From Anaerolineales bacterium (GTDB taxonomy: Bacteria > Chloroflexota > Anaerolineae > 4572-78 > J111): a DNA stretch of 17,285 nucleotides. The stretch is taken from assembly GCA_012032575.1 (NCBI GenBank), contig JAAUSP010000098.1, positions 1 to 17,285 of the forward strand, read 5' to 3'. A program made the translations under genes and the position numbers. The notes beneath the pieces are model-generated. The model was not told the origin of the DNA. It made no database searches and saw nothing but the letters and a program-made list of their open reading frames with translations. Below are positions 1 to 7,968 of this stretch, piece by piece; the stretch's first letter is position 1, and the number at the start of each line of letters is the position of its first letter.

Positions 1-381
<381 letters not shown>

Positions 382-411
382 TTTTTGCACCGTTGCTGAC
401 GTGTCAGGCTG

Positions 412-442
412 CGACCTGCTACTTTGCTACCCTGCTACCCTG
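412..442. repeat. Heptamer array, GTAGCAG family (- strand), at the rmd 3' end
   Basis: On the - strand this reads as degenerate tandem GTAGCAG units (GGGTAGCAGGGTAGC, then AAAGTAGCAGG). The array begins inside the last codons of rmd and supplies its ending VAG plus the TAG stop. A close copy of the same array lies about 1.6 kb away after mraZ (2090-2120). Confidence 0.7.
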
Positions 443-1391
443 TTTTTTACATCTTCGCGCCAGTAAGCAAGTACCTGGCGTAAACTATCTTCAAATTTGC
501 AGGTGGGGGTCCAGCCGGTTTTTGTCCGTAATTTACTGTTATCGGCATAAATTACCGGCACATCCGAGGGACGCATGCGGGCCGGGTCTGGCTCAACCTT
601 GATATCAGCAGTCGTATAACTCAATAGAATATCCAGCAGTGATTGAATTGAATGAGCCTCGCCGGTGCCGACGTTGTATGCTTCGCCGGGGGTGCCGTGC
701 TGCACCAGCAAGGCATAGGCCCGCATCACATCGCGCACATCGGTAAAATCCCGTTTGGCTTCCAAATTGCCCACGTGCAGCACCGGCTCGATGATTAGCC
801 CGGCTTCAATCTCGGCAATCTGTTTGGCAAAAGACGCGGCCACAAAAACCGGGCTTTGGCGGGGGCCAATATGATTGAAAGCCCGCACCCGCAGCACATC
901 TACCCCGTGACTTAAAAAATATTGCAGCCCCAAAATATCCTGGGCCACTTTACTGACCCCATAGGGATTGTTAGGACGCAGGGGAGTATCTTCATTTACC
1001 GGCAGCTCATCCGGCCGGACGCGCCCATACACCTCATTTGAGGCCACAATCAGCAGCCGGGCCTGAGATTTTTGCTTGACCATCGCCTCCAGAATGTTAA
1101 GCTGGGGGCGAATATTGTTTCCAGGGTCATCCACGGATCGGCCCAGGCCAGTGGGACAAACGCCTGACCGGCCAGATGATAAATGGCATCGGGCTGAGTT
1201 TCTCTGAGTAATGTATCTACGGCCAGGGGGTCGCGCATATCAATAATCGCCGGCTTGATTTCCTGGCTCAAATGGCTAAGCCCCTGACCGGCGTCGCGAG
1301 CCATTCCGAATACCTCATCGCCCCGATCCAACAAGGTTTGTGCCAGATGCCCGCCGGCAAAACCGGTAATACCTGTAATCAGTGCTCGCAC
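427..1391 (-). CDS. rmd: GDP-6-deoxy-D-mannose reductase (GDP-D-rhamnose synthesis), one frameshift
   Basis: Extended-SDR reductase that would reduce the 4-keto group of the Gmd product to give GDP-D-rhamnose, a precursor for surface glycans. It starts at GTG 1391 behind a good GGAAGGAG. The N-terminal part shows the Rossmann motif TGITGFAGGH and HLAGQAFVPLAWADPW. The C-terminal part has SNEVYG and the catalytic YxxxK (NPYGVSKVA), then AFNHIGPRQ, RDFTDVRD and YNVGTGEAHS. The two halves lie in different frames. One more base in the T run at 1118-1120 joins them as TLENNIRPQLNILEAM, as expected for the family. Repaired length is about 321 residues, normal for RMD. The last residues and stop come from a heptamer array. 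Other nucleotide-sugar epimerases look similar, but the gmd neighbour supports RMD. Confidence 0.85.
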
Positions 1392-1456
1392 CAGAAACTC
1401 CTTCCAAAAAAAAAGGGCGTCGAGCCATTTTTGCTCACCCCACCCCAGGCAAACCC

Positions 1457-1485
1457 ATTATAGCCCTTATTTTGGGCATGAGCAA
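1457..1485 (-). promoter_or_regulatory. Sigma70-type promoter for rmd-gmd
   Basis: On the - strand there is TTGCTC (1485-1480), a 17-bp spacer and a perfect TATAAT (1462-1457), about 65 bp before the rmd GTG. On the - strand, TGGG occurs at 1457-1454 and 1447-1444, ten bases apart, partly overlapping the -10 element. This is the spacing of the MraZ boxes on the other side of the region. Only the -35 is imperfect. Confidence 0.6.
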
Positions 1486-1516
1486 TAGAACCAACCTTAA
1501 AAATCCACCAGCGGAC

Positions 1517-1545
1517 TAGACAGGTGGGAGAAAGTGGGTTATAAT
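1517..1545 (+). promoter_or_regulatory. Sigma70-type promoter for the dcw cluster
   Basis: TAGACA (1517-1522), exactly 17 bp, then a perfect TATAAT (1540-1545) lie about 105 bp before mraZ. The predicted transcript would start near 1552 with a leader of roughly 100 bases. Two TGGG boxes sit in the spacer and four just downstream of the -10, so a protein bound there would block polymerase. Confidence 0.7.
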
Positions 1546-1580
1546 GTGGGGAGTTATGGGTCAAAGTGGGGTAAAGTGGG
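1525..1580 (+). promoter_or_regulatory. MraZ-type operator, six TGGG boxes
   Basis: TGGG occurs at 1525, 1535, 1547, 1557, 1567 and 1577. The spacing is 10, 12, 10, 10 and 10 bp. MraZ proteins are known to bind arrays of TGGG-type boxes at about one helical turn upstream of their own gene and to repress the dcw cluster. The boxes overlap the promoter at 1517-1545 and mraZ follows directly, so autoregulation is a strong inference. The extra 2 bp between boxes 2 and 3 accommodates the -10 element. Confidence 0.75.
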
Positions 1581-1583
1581 GCA

Positions 1584-1599
1584 CAGAACATCTGTTCTG
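1584..1599. promoter_or_regulatory. Perfect 16-bp dyad with a LexA-like core
   Basis: CAGAACA-TC-TGTTCTG is a perfect inverted repeat just downstream of the MraZ boxes, in the predicted mraZ leader. Its core GAAC-ATCT-GTTC fits GAAC-N4-GTTC, the SOS box form bound by Gram-positive-type LexA. The dyad is directly visible; LexA as its ligand is inference. Another dimeric regulator, or an RNA hairpin, could use it. Confidence 0.45.
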
Positions 1600-1650
1600 G
1601 CCTCAAAATGGGGGAAAATGCCCCACACTCCCTAAAAAAGGTTCTGCCAC

Positions 1651-2082
1651 ATGTTTCTGGGCGAATTTAGCCATACCATTGACGATAAAGGCCGCCTGAC
1701 CATCCCGGCCAAGTTCCGCGATGAACTTGAGGGCGGTGTCGTCGTTACCCGTGGGCTGGATGGCTGTTTATGGGCTTATGGCCGGCCAGAATGGGATGCG
1801 TTGGCGGATAAAATTGCCCAATTACCCTCCACCAACCCGGCAGCCCGAAACTTTGCCCGTTTTATGTTTTCCATCGCTTCTGACTCGATCCCTGACCGCC
1901 AGGGCCGAATATTACTACCCCAAAAACTGCGTGATTATGCTGAAATTCAGGATGAAACAGTCATCATCGGCGTTAAAAATAAACTGGAAATCTGGAGTCC
2001 GGTCAAGTGGGAAGAAGTTGTCACCAAGGTCGAAGCGGCCACTGAAGACATGGCGGCCCAATTGCAGGACTTGGGAATATAG
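1651..2082 (+). CDS. mraZ: Transcriptional regulator MraZ
   Basis: First gene of the dcw cluster, 143 residues, the usual MraZ length. It has two AbrB-like (SpoVT/MraZ) halves. The first starts MFLGEFSHTIDDKGRLTIPAKFR and the second has the matching DRQGRILLPQKLRDYA around residues 80-95. The double DxxGRxxxP signature is diagnostic. Family members form ring-shaped oligomers that bind TGGG-type boxes upstream of mraZ and repress the cluster. Six such boxes lie at 1525-1580. AAGG about ten bases upstream serves as ribosome binding site. The frame is intact. A heptamer array begins a few bases after the stop. Confidence 0.95.
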   Translation: MFLGEFSHTIDDKGRLTIPAKFRDELEGGVVVTRGLDGCLWAYGRPEWDALADKIAQLPSTNPAARNFARFMFSIASDSIPDRQGRILLPQKLRDYAEIQDETVIIGVKNKLEIWSPVKWEEVVTKVEAATEDMAAQLQDLGI

Positions 2083-2089
2083 ATAACCG

Positions 2090-2165
2090 GGTAGCAAAGT
2101 AGCAGGTAGCAGGGGTAGCATCACACCTATCAATTTGCAGCCTGTAGCTGCAACCTGCAACTTGT
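2090..2165. repeat. Two 7-bp-period arrays between mraZ and rsmH
   Basis: Positions 2090-2120 hold GTAGCAA/GTAGCAG-type units, closely matching the array at the rmd end in the opposite orientation. Positions 2136-2163 hold a second degenerate set: TGCAGCC, TGTAGCT, GCAACCT, GCAACTT. Together they fill the 86-bp gap and leave no recognisable Shine-Dalgarno sequence before rsmH. Confidence 0.65.
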
Positions 2166-2168
2166 AAT

Positions 2169-3086
2169 ATGCACCAATCTGTTCTTTTAGCAGAAGTTAT
2201 AACCGCCCTGCAGCCTCATTCCGGCGGCATCTACATGGATGGTACGGTTGGGGCGGGCGGGCACACCGCTGCTTTACTGGCAGCTTCGGCTCCTGATGGT
2301 CAGGTATTTGGTTTTGATCGAGATCAGAGCGCGTTGGATTTAGCTAAGCGCCAATTAGCGCAATTTGGTCAACGGGTTCACCTCTTTCATGCCAATTTTG
2401 ACCGGCTGGCTCAGACCGCCAGGGCGCACAATTTGCCTCCGGCTGACGGGATTCTGCTTGATTTGGGCGTTTCGTCCATGCAGTTCGACCAGCCGGAACG
2501 CGGGTTTTCGTTTCAGGCCGAAGGTCCGCTGGATATGCGGATGGACGCTTCGGCGGGGCCAACCGCCGCCGAGCTGGTCAACAGCCTGCCGGAAGAAGAA
2601 CTGGCTAATCTGATTTACCGGTACGGTGAGGAGCGGCACAGCCGGCGAATTGCGCGGGCCATTGTCAAAGCGCGGCCCCTCAGCAGTACGGCAGAACTGG
2701 CCCAGCTTGTGCTCAGGGCCAGCCGGTCGGAGCGAACTAAAATTCATCCGGCCACCCGCACCTTTCAAGCCTTGCGGATTGCAGTTAACGATGAACTGGG
2801 TGCCCTGGAACGAACACTGCCTCAAGCGCTGGCATGTCTCAACCCAGGGGGACGACTGGCGGTCATCAGCTTTCATTCGCTGGAAGATCGCATCGTCAAA
2901 AACTATTTTAGACAAGAGTCGCAAGATTGTATCTGCCCACCGGAACAGCCGGTCTGTACGTGTAGACATAAAGCGACTATAGATATTATAACCAAAAGGC
3001 CAATAACGGCTAGTCTGGTTGAAATAGATGCAAATCCACGGGCCCGCAGCGCAAAGCTGCGGGTCGTTGAATTAAAGAGGATGTAA
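2169..3086 (+). CDS. rsmH: 16S rRNA (cytosine(1402)-N(4))-methyltransferase RsmH
   Basis: Uses S-adenosylmethionine to methylate N4 of C1402 in 16S rRNA at the ribosomal P site. The length of 305 residues is typical. It opens MHQSVLLAEVI, then the SAM-binding motif DGTVGAGGHT (about residues 24-33), GFDRD, and ILLDLGVSSMQFD (about 94-106). The C-terminal part has RTFQALRIAVN, ISFHSLEDRIVK and the closing NPRARSAKLRV. All are RsmH signatures. Four cysteines occur near CICPPEQPVCTC, as in many relatives. The start lacks a Shine-Dalgarno sequence because a repeat array abuts it, so translation may depend on upstream ribosomes. ftsL follows after 4 bases. Confidence 0.97.
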   Translation: MHQSVLLAEVITALQPHSGGIYMDGTVGAGGHTAALLAASAPDGQVFGFDRDQSALDLAKRQLAQFGQRVHLFHANFDRLAQTARAHNLPPADGILLDLGVSSMQFDQPERGFSFQAEGPLDMRMDASAGPTAAELVNSLPEEELANLIYRYGEERHSRRIARAIVKARPLSSTAELAQLVLRASRSERTKIHPATRTFQALRIAVNDELGALERTLPQALACLNPGGRLAVISFHSLEDRIVKNYFRQESQDCICPPEQPVCTCRHKATIDIITKRPITASLVEIDANPRARSAKLRVVELKRM

Positions 3087-3090
3087 TATT

Positions 3091-3570
3091 ATGTCAAGTA
3101 ACATTCTGATTAGTCTGAGGCCAGAGAATGTCATCCGCCAGTTGCCATGGCGTGTAGATAGCAAGGCCGCTTTGGGGCTTTTGCTGCTGCTGGCCATGTT
3201 CAGCCTGGTAGGCTGGCTGTATCTGACCCAGGCGAGTGCGGTGACAGCCACCAGCTACCGGATTGACGCGCTGCGGCTGGAACTGGACCAGATCAAAAAT
3301 CAGAATGCTGCCCTGACTTTGGAAATTGCCCAACTCGAAGCCCTTGACCGGGTGGAGGCTCGCGCGCGCGAATTGGGCTTTGGGCCAACCACCGATGTGC
3401 GTTATGTCCCGGTCGCTGATTACCCGATGCCGCAAGAGCCGCAGAAATCGGTGCTGGGAGCACAACCGGGACGAAATAGTTTTGATTCAACCGGGTCAAG
3501 ATTCGATCAAACAACCTGGTGGACCGATACTTTGGATAATCTGGCTCGCTGGCTCGAAGGGCGGGAGTGA
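3091..3570 (+). CDS. ftsL: FtsL-like septum formation protein
   Basis: A 159-residue bitopic membrane protein in the ftsL position between rsmH and the division PBP. Residues 1-25 are a short cytoplasmic part. About 27-46 is one hydrophobic helix (ALGLLLLLAMFSLVGWLYL). About 55-90 is a coiled coil (RIDALRLELDQIKNQNAALTL) ending RVEARARELGFGP, the shape of FtsL/DivIC. FtsL in other bacteria forms a trimer with FtsB/DivIC and FtsQ and activates FtsW-FtsI. The tail after residue 100 is longer than usual, polar and rich in Pro, Gly and Trp. GAGGA before the ATG is a good ribosome binding site. The family diverges fast, so the name rests on topology and place. Confidence 0.8.
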   Translation: MSSNILISLRPENVIRQLPWRVDSKAALGLLLLLAMFSLVGWLYLTQASAVTATSYRIDALRLELDQIKNQNAALTLEIAQLEALDRVEARARELGFGPTTDVRYVPVADYPMPQEPQKSVLGAQPGRNSFDSTGSRFDQTTWWTDTLDNLARWLEGRE

Positions 3571-3635
3571 AGAAGTAAGAAATAAGAATTGAGAAATAAG
3601 TAGACAACTTTCTTGTGCTCTAATTTCTTAGCTCT
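3571..3635. repeat. Heptamer array AGAAATA with inverted part, ftsL-ftsI gap
   Basis: Units AGAAGTA, AGAAATA, AGAATTG, AGAAATA (3571-3598) start right after the ftsL stop. A complementary TAATTTCTTA (3621-3630) can pair with them to form a weak AT hairpin. The same unit family recurs after murC. The array contains TAA and leaves no Shine-Dalgarno sequence before the PBP gene. Confidence 0.65.
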
Positions 3636-3649
3636 AAATTTTAATTTTT

Positions 3650-5359
3650 ATGAAAACATCCGAGCGCTCTAACTACAGAATAATTACGGTGATGGCGGTA
3701 ATGTCGGCGGCGGGGCTGGTGCTGGTGGGCCAATTGATCCGCTGGCAGGTGATTGAGCATCATCGGTTTGTCCAATTGGCCGAGGCTGAACACCAGAATG
3801 AGCTGGTTATCCCGCCTCATCGGGGCGAAATCCATGATCGGAACGGGCATATTCTGGCGGCGGATGTGATTCAATATGATATTTCGGCCAGCCCCAAGAT
3901 TATCAGCGATCCGTACGCCACCGCCGACCGGCTCTATCGGCTGTTGAATGTACCGCGTGAGGACCTGTTGAAAAGCCTGACCAACGATAGTGCCTGGGTG
4001 CCTTTAGCCAAAGGCGCGCCTCAGGAGGCGGGCGAAACGATTATCGAATGGGATATTGTCGGCCTAAAGGTTGAGCCGCGAACCAAGCGGGTCTACCCCG
4101 AAGGGGACTCGGCGGCGCACTTGTTGGGTTTTGTCAATAATAACGGCAATGGTTTTTATGGCGTGGAAGGGTTCTACGACGACATGTTGCGCGGTACCGC
4201 CGGCCTGCAAACCGGCGAGCGAAGCCCCTTTGGCGAGATTATTCCCCTGGGCGTGAGCCATTACGTGCCGCCGGTCAGCGGCGCGACCCTGTACCTGACC
4301 GTAGACCGCAGCGTGCAGCATTTGATCGAGCGTGAATTGAAATCAGCGGTCAAACAATACGGGGCGCAGAGCGGGTCGGTGGTGGTGTTGGAGCCAAAAA
4401 CCGGCGCGATTCTGGGTATGGCCAGCTATCCCACCTACGATCCCAATAATTATGGGGCTAGCGACGAAGACCTTTACTTTGATCCGGTGGTCAGCCGCCA
4501 GTACGAGCCGGGTTCGGTTTTTAAGGTGGTCACAATGGCCGCCGGGCTGGATGCCGGGGCGATTGGGCCGATGGGGACCATTTACGACGGCGGCTCGATT
4601 GAAGTCGGCGGGCGGGTTATTTACAACTGGGACCGTCAGGCCCACGAAACGGTGGATATGACCGATGTGCTGGCCAAAAGTTTGAATGTCGGCATTGCCC
4701 AAATAGCGGTGGCGTTGGGTAAAGACCGGCTCTATACCTATGTCAAGCGGTTTGGCTTTGGCCTCTTGACCGAAGCTGATCTGAGCAGCGAGGGTCCGGG
4801 AACGCTCAAAACGCCCAAGGATGCGGATTGGCACGAAAGCGACCTGGGGACTAACTCATTTGGGCAAGGCATCGCTGTTACCCCGCTGCAAATTGCCCTG
4901 GCTGTGGGTGCGGTTGCCAACAATGGCCTGCTGATGAAACCTCACATCGTCAGCCGCATTGTGGACAGCGAGCGTGAAATCGAGGTCAAGCCGGTAGTCG
5001 TGCGGCGAGCCGTGTCGGAGGAAACAGCCAAAACTTTGACCGGCATGCTGGTTGAAGCGCTGGAGCGAGCCAATTCCGAGGCGATGGTTCCCGGCTATGA
5101 TGTAGCCGGCAAAACCGGCACCGCCGAAATTCCGGTTCCCGGCGGTTATCACCCCACCCTGACCCTGGCTTCTTTTGCCGGTTACCTGCCGGCGCACGAC
5201 CCACAGGTGTTGGTGCTGGTGATTATTGACCGCCCCGCCACCTCGCGCTGGGGCAATACCACCGCCGCGCCGACATTCAAACGGATTGCCGAACAGTTGG
5301 TGGTTCTGTTGAATATTCCGCCGGATTATGCGACTGAGGAAGTTGCCAGCACGGAGTAG
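3650..5359 (+). CDS. ftsI: Division-type penicillin-binding protein (class B transpeptidase)
   Basis: A 569-residue transpeptidase that crosslinks septal peptidoglycan. Residues 10-32 are a single membrane anchor. About 50-215 is the PBP dimerisation domain, with the signature RGEIHDRNGHILA. The rest is the transpeptidase domain with all three active-site motifs: SVFK (serine 289, lysine 292), SLN (344-346) and KTGT (488-491). There is no PASTA domain. Its place after ftsL argues for the divisome FtsI/PBP2B role rather than elongation. The ATG has no Shine-Dalgarno sequence. The stop TAG lies in the first unit of a heptamer array. The usual next gene, murE, is missing. Confidence 0.92.
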   Translation: MKTSERSNYRIITVMAVMSAAGLVLVGQLIRWQVIEHHRFVQLAEAEHQNELVIPPHRGEIHDRNGHILAADVIQYDISASPKIISDPYATADRLYRLLNVPREDLLKSLTNDSAWVPLAKGAPQEAGETIIEWDIVGLKVEPRTKRVYPEGDSAAHLLGFVNNNGNGFYGVEGFYDDMLRGTAGLQTGERSPFGEIIPLGVSHYVPPVSGATLYLTVDRSVQHLIERELKSAVKQYGAQSGSVVVLEPKTGAILGMASYPTYDPNNYGASDEDLYFDPVVSRQYEPGSVFKVVTMAAGLDAGAIGPMGTIYDGGSIEVGGRVIYNWDRQAHETVDMTDVLAKSLNVGIAQIAVALGKDRLYTYVKRFGFGLLTEADLSSEGPGTLKTPKDADWHESDLGTNSFGQGIAVTPLQIALAVGAVANNGLLMKPHIVSRIVDSEREIEVKPVVVRRAVSEETAKTLTGMLVEALERANSEAMVPGYDVAGKTGTAEIPVPGGYHPTLTLASFAGYLPAHDPQVLVLVIIDRPATSRWGNTTAAPTFKRIAEQLVVLLNIPPDYATEEVASTE

Positions 5360-5397
5360 GGAGTAAGTAGTAGGTAGTAGGTAGTAGGTAGTAGGGG
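5353..5397. repeat. Heptamer array GTAGTAG, ftsI-murF gap
   Basis: GGAGTAG, GGAGTAA and four perfect GTAGTAG units run without interruption from 5353 to 5394. The first unit contains the ftsI stop codon. TAG within a 7-bp unit meets every reading frame within 21 bp, so the array stops translation in all three frames. Confidence 0.85.
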
Positions 5398-5405
5398 ATT
5401 AATTG

Positions 5406-6844
5406 ATGGGGTTAACATTGGCCGAGGTGGTTGAGGGCCTGACTGGAAATCGAATAGATGCGCCGCAGCCGATTGAAAAAGTGGTGGTTGACTCGCGCCA
5501 GGCAACGGCGGGAACGGTTTTGTGGCTTTGCCCGGCCAAAAGCACGACGGCCATGCCTTTGTGGAACAGGCATTTCAGCAGGGCGCGGTGGCCGCAATTG
5601 TCCAGCAGCCGGTGCAGGCGGCGGCGCAGGCCATCACAACGGCTGAAACTCCGGTGCAGGTGACGCCGCCGGTGTGCATTCAGGTGGAGGATAGTTTGAT
5701 CGGCTTGCAGCAATTGGCCGCTTTCTGGCGCAAAAAATTTAATCCGCGGGTCATTGGGATTACCGGCAGCGTGGGCAAAAGCACCACCAAAGAGCTGGTC
5801 TGGGCGGTGCTGTCGAGCCGATTTGAAACCCTCAAAAATGAGGGCAACCTGAATAATGAAATCGGCCTGCCGCTGACTCTGCTCAATTTAAAAGCCACCC
5901 ATGAGCGGGTGGTGCTGGAGATGGGCATGTACACCCTCGGCGAGATTGCGTTGCTGTGCGACATCGCTCAGCCTCAGGTGGGTGTGGTGACCAATATTGG
6001 CCCGACGCACCTGGAGCGGCTGGGCACAATGGAGCGGATTGTCCAGGCCAAAACGGAATTGGTACAGGCATTGCCGCCGGCAGACGAAGGGGGCGTGGCC
6101 CTGCTGAATTACGACGATCCCCTGGTGCTGCCGATGGCCCAGCAGACCAGCGCCCGCGTTCTCACCTATGGCTTGTCGCCGCAGGCAGATTTGTGGGCCA
6201 GCGAGGTGATGAGCGCCGGATTGGAAGGGGTCCGCTTTATTTTTAATCATCAAGGCCAGGCTATTCACGCCCGCGTGCCTCTGTTGGGGCGACACAGCGT
6301 CCATACCGCGCTGCGGGCCGCCCTGGTGGGTCTGGTGGAAGGGTTGGATTGGGCAGAGATTATTTCCGGCTTGCAAACGTTGCCCAGTTCCGCCCAACTG
6401 CGGCTGGTGGCCGTAACCGGGCCAAACGGCTCGACGATTTTGGATGATACTTATAACGCCAGCCCGGCTTCTACCATTGCCGCTCTGAACCTGCTGGAAG
6501 ACTTGAACGGGGCCAGAAAAATTGCAGTGCTGGGCGATATGATGGAACTGGGCAGTTTTGAGGAAGAGGGGCATCGCAAGGTCGGCTGCCGCGCCGCCGA
6601 TGTGGTAGACCTGCTGCTTGTGATCGGTGCGCGGGCCAAATGGATTGCCGCCGAAGCCCACGCCTGCGGCCTGGATCCGGCGGTGATTCTGGAAATGGAC
6701 ACGAATCAGGCCGCCGTTGCTTACCTGGAAGAGACGCTGCAAACCGGCGATATTGTTTTGCTAAAAGGCTCAAATTCGCAGCGTTTGGCCGAAATTGTTT
6801 CAGCTTTAACCGGAGAAGGTAAAACGTCCAACTTTGAACGTTAA
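5406..6844 (+). CDS. murF: UDP-MurNAc-tripeptide--D-Ala-D-Ala ligase MurF, one frameshift
   Basis: Cytoplasmic ATP-dependent ligase that adds D-Ala-D-Ala to the UDP-MurNAc-tripeptide. The ATG at 5406 gives MGLTLAEVVEGLTG and VVVDSRQATAGTV. The frame is then lost at the T run 5517-5520. One more T restores VFVALPGQKHDGHAFVEQAF, and the rest is open to 6844, about 480 residues. The central domain has the P-loop GSVGKSTTKE (lysine near 125 after repair) and NEIGLPLTLL. The C-terminal domain has DDTYNASPAS, VLGDMMELG and LLKGSNS. The last residues (TSNFER) come from a GAACGTT repeat. The gene is surely functional in the organism, so the break is probably a homopolymer error. Confidence 0.92.
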
Positions 6845-6846
6845 AC
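6821..6846. repeat. GAACGTT/AACGTTAAAC repeat at the murF end
   Basis: A partial copy of the AACGTT-rich repeat seen before murD (8287-8315) and at the start of murB (16140-16172). Here it encodes the last murF residues and its TAA stop, six bases before the mraY start. Confidence 0.5.
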
Positions 6847-6850
6847 ACTC

Positions 6851-7828
6851 ATGGCTTACTCGCTAACACTGGGCACGATTGCATTTTTATTGGCGGTTAT
6901 TTGGGGACGTCCGTTGATTAATTTATTGCGGCAGTTAGGAATCGGCAAAGGTATTCGGATTGAGGGGCCAAGCACCCATCAGGTCAAAACCGGCACACCC
7001 ACGATGGGCGGCCTGATGATCCTGATCCCGGTTTTGGTTATCACTGGCGTGCTCAATGTGGCCAATGTGCTGGGGTACAACCTCATCGGGCGGTCTATCC
7101 TGGTGCCGATGGGGGTGCTTATTGCTTTTGGGGTATTAGGCGCAGTGGACGATTTAATCGGGGTCAAAGTTATTACCACCGGCTTGCTGGCACGCAATAA
7201 ATTGATCTGGCAGCTCATTTTTGCCCTGGTTACGGCGCTTTTTTTACATTACGCTCTGGATTTGCGCAGCATTGCCGTTCCGGGTATCGCCCAGAGAATT
7301 GATATTGGCTGGTTATACGTTCCGGTGGCGATGTTCATTATTGTCGGGACCTCCAACGCGGTCAATTTAACGGACGGCCTGGATGGGCTGGCCGGCAGTA
7401 TTGCCGCGGTTGCGTTTACGGCGTATGGCGTGATTGCCTTTTTGCAGGGGCAAATCTGGCTGGTGGCATTTATCTTTACGGTGGTCGGGGCGCTGCTGGC
7501 TTTTCTGTGGTACAACGCCCACCCGGCCGAGTTGTTTATGGGCGATACCGGTTCGCTGGCAATCGGCGCGACCCTGGCCGTGGTGGCTCTGATGACGGGG
7601 CAGTGGTTGTTATTACCGGTCGTCGGGTTTGTTTTTATGGCTGAAGCCATTTCGGTGATTTTGCAGGTGGGTTACTTTAAGCTGACCAAAGGCAAACGGC
7701 TGTTTAAAATGAGTCCGCTGCATCATCACTTTGAACTGTTGGGCTGGTCGGAAACGCACGTCACCCAGCGTTTCTGGCTCATCGGGATTTTGTCGGCCAT
7801 GCTGGGCATTGCCCTCGCGCTAATCTAA
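6851..7828 (+). CDS. mraY: Phospho-N-acetylmuramoyl-pentapeptide transferase MraY
   Basis: Polytopic membrane enzyme that transfers phospho-MurNAc-pentapeptide from UDP to undecaprenyl phosphate, giving lipid I. The 325 residues form about ten hydrophobic helices. Family motifs are present in order: HQVKTGTPTMGG near residues 38-49, the aspartate pair DD at 100-101, NLTDGLDG with aspartate 175, GDTGS at 231-235, and the histidine triad HHH at 291-293 in MSPLHHHFELLGW. The frame is intact. The ATG follows murF after six bases and has no Shine-Dalgarno sequence, consistent with coupling to murF. The hairpin at 7832-7897 lies just after its stop. Confidence 0.96.
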   Translation: MAYSLTLGTIAFLLAVIWGRPLINLLRQLGIGKGIRIEGPSTHQVKTGTPTMGGLMILIPVLVITGVLNVANVLGYNLIGRSILVPMGVLIAFGVLGAVDDLIGVKVITTGLLARNKLIWQLIFALVTALFLHYALDLRSIAVPGIAQRIDIGWLYVPVAMFIIVGTSNAVNLTDGLDGLAGSIAAVAFTAYGVIAFLQGQIWLVAFIFTVVGALLAFLWYNAHPAELFMGDTGSLAIGATLAVVALMTGQWLLLPVVGFVFMAEAISVILQVGYFKLTKGKRLFKMSPLHHHFELLGWSETHVTQRFWLIGILSAMLGIALALI

Positions 7829-7831
7829 GGC

Positions 7832-7897
7832 GGAAGGATGAAGGATGAAGCCGGAAAATAAAACCTTTCATCCTTCAGCCCTCAGCCTTCATCCTTA
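7832..7897. repeat. Inverted heptamer arrays AAGGATG / CATCCTT after mraY
   Basis: The left array (7832-7851) is GGAAGGATGAAGGATGAAG. The right array (7866-7896) has CTTCATC, CTTCAGC, CCTCAGC, CTTCATC. The two can form a long stem with an A-rich loop. It could end or slow transcription after mraY, although no T tract follows directly. The same unit appears inside murC (15200-15237). Confidence 0.75.
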
Positions 7898-7899
7898 AG

Positions 7900-7928
7900 T
7901 TGAGACCGCCTTATCCGGCGCTCATATA
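7900..7928 (+). promoter_or_regulatory. Possible internal promoter before the small gene and murD
   Basis: TTGAGA (7900-7905), a 17-bp spacer and CATATA (7923-7928) follow the mraY hairpin and precede the 7969 gene by about 40 bp. It would restart transcription beyond the hairpin. Both hexamers are imperfect, so the call is tentative. Confidence 0.35.
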
Positions 7929-7968
7929 AAAAGTTGGCATTTAGTAGTTGAAGGAGGATTCAGTAAAA

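Noticed and set aside
1272..1650. Small reading frames across the divergent promoter region
   Set aside because: They overlap the rmd start and the control elements, lack ribosome binding sites and have repeat-like composition.
2355..2969. - strand reading frame (204 codons) opposite rsmH
   Set aside because: The + strand RsmH is complete with all its motifs; the reverse frame shows no recognisable protein features.
5888..6742. Long - strand reading frame (284 codons) opposite murF
   Set aside because: It is a shadow of murF: no family motifs, unbalanced His/Gln/Gly composition and no ribosome binding site, while the + strand has clear MurF motifs throughout.
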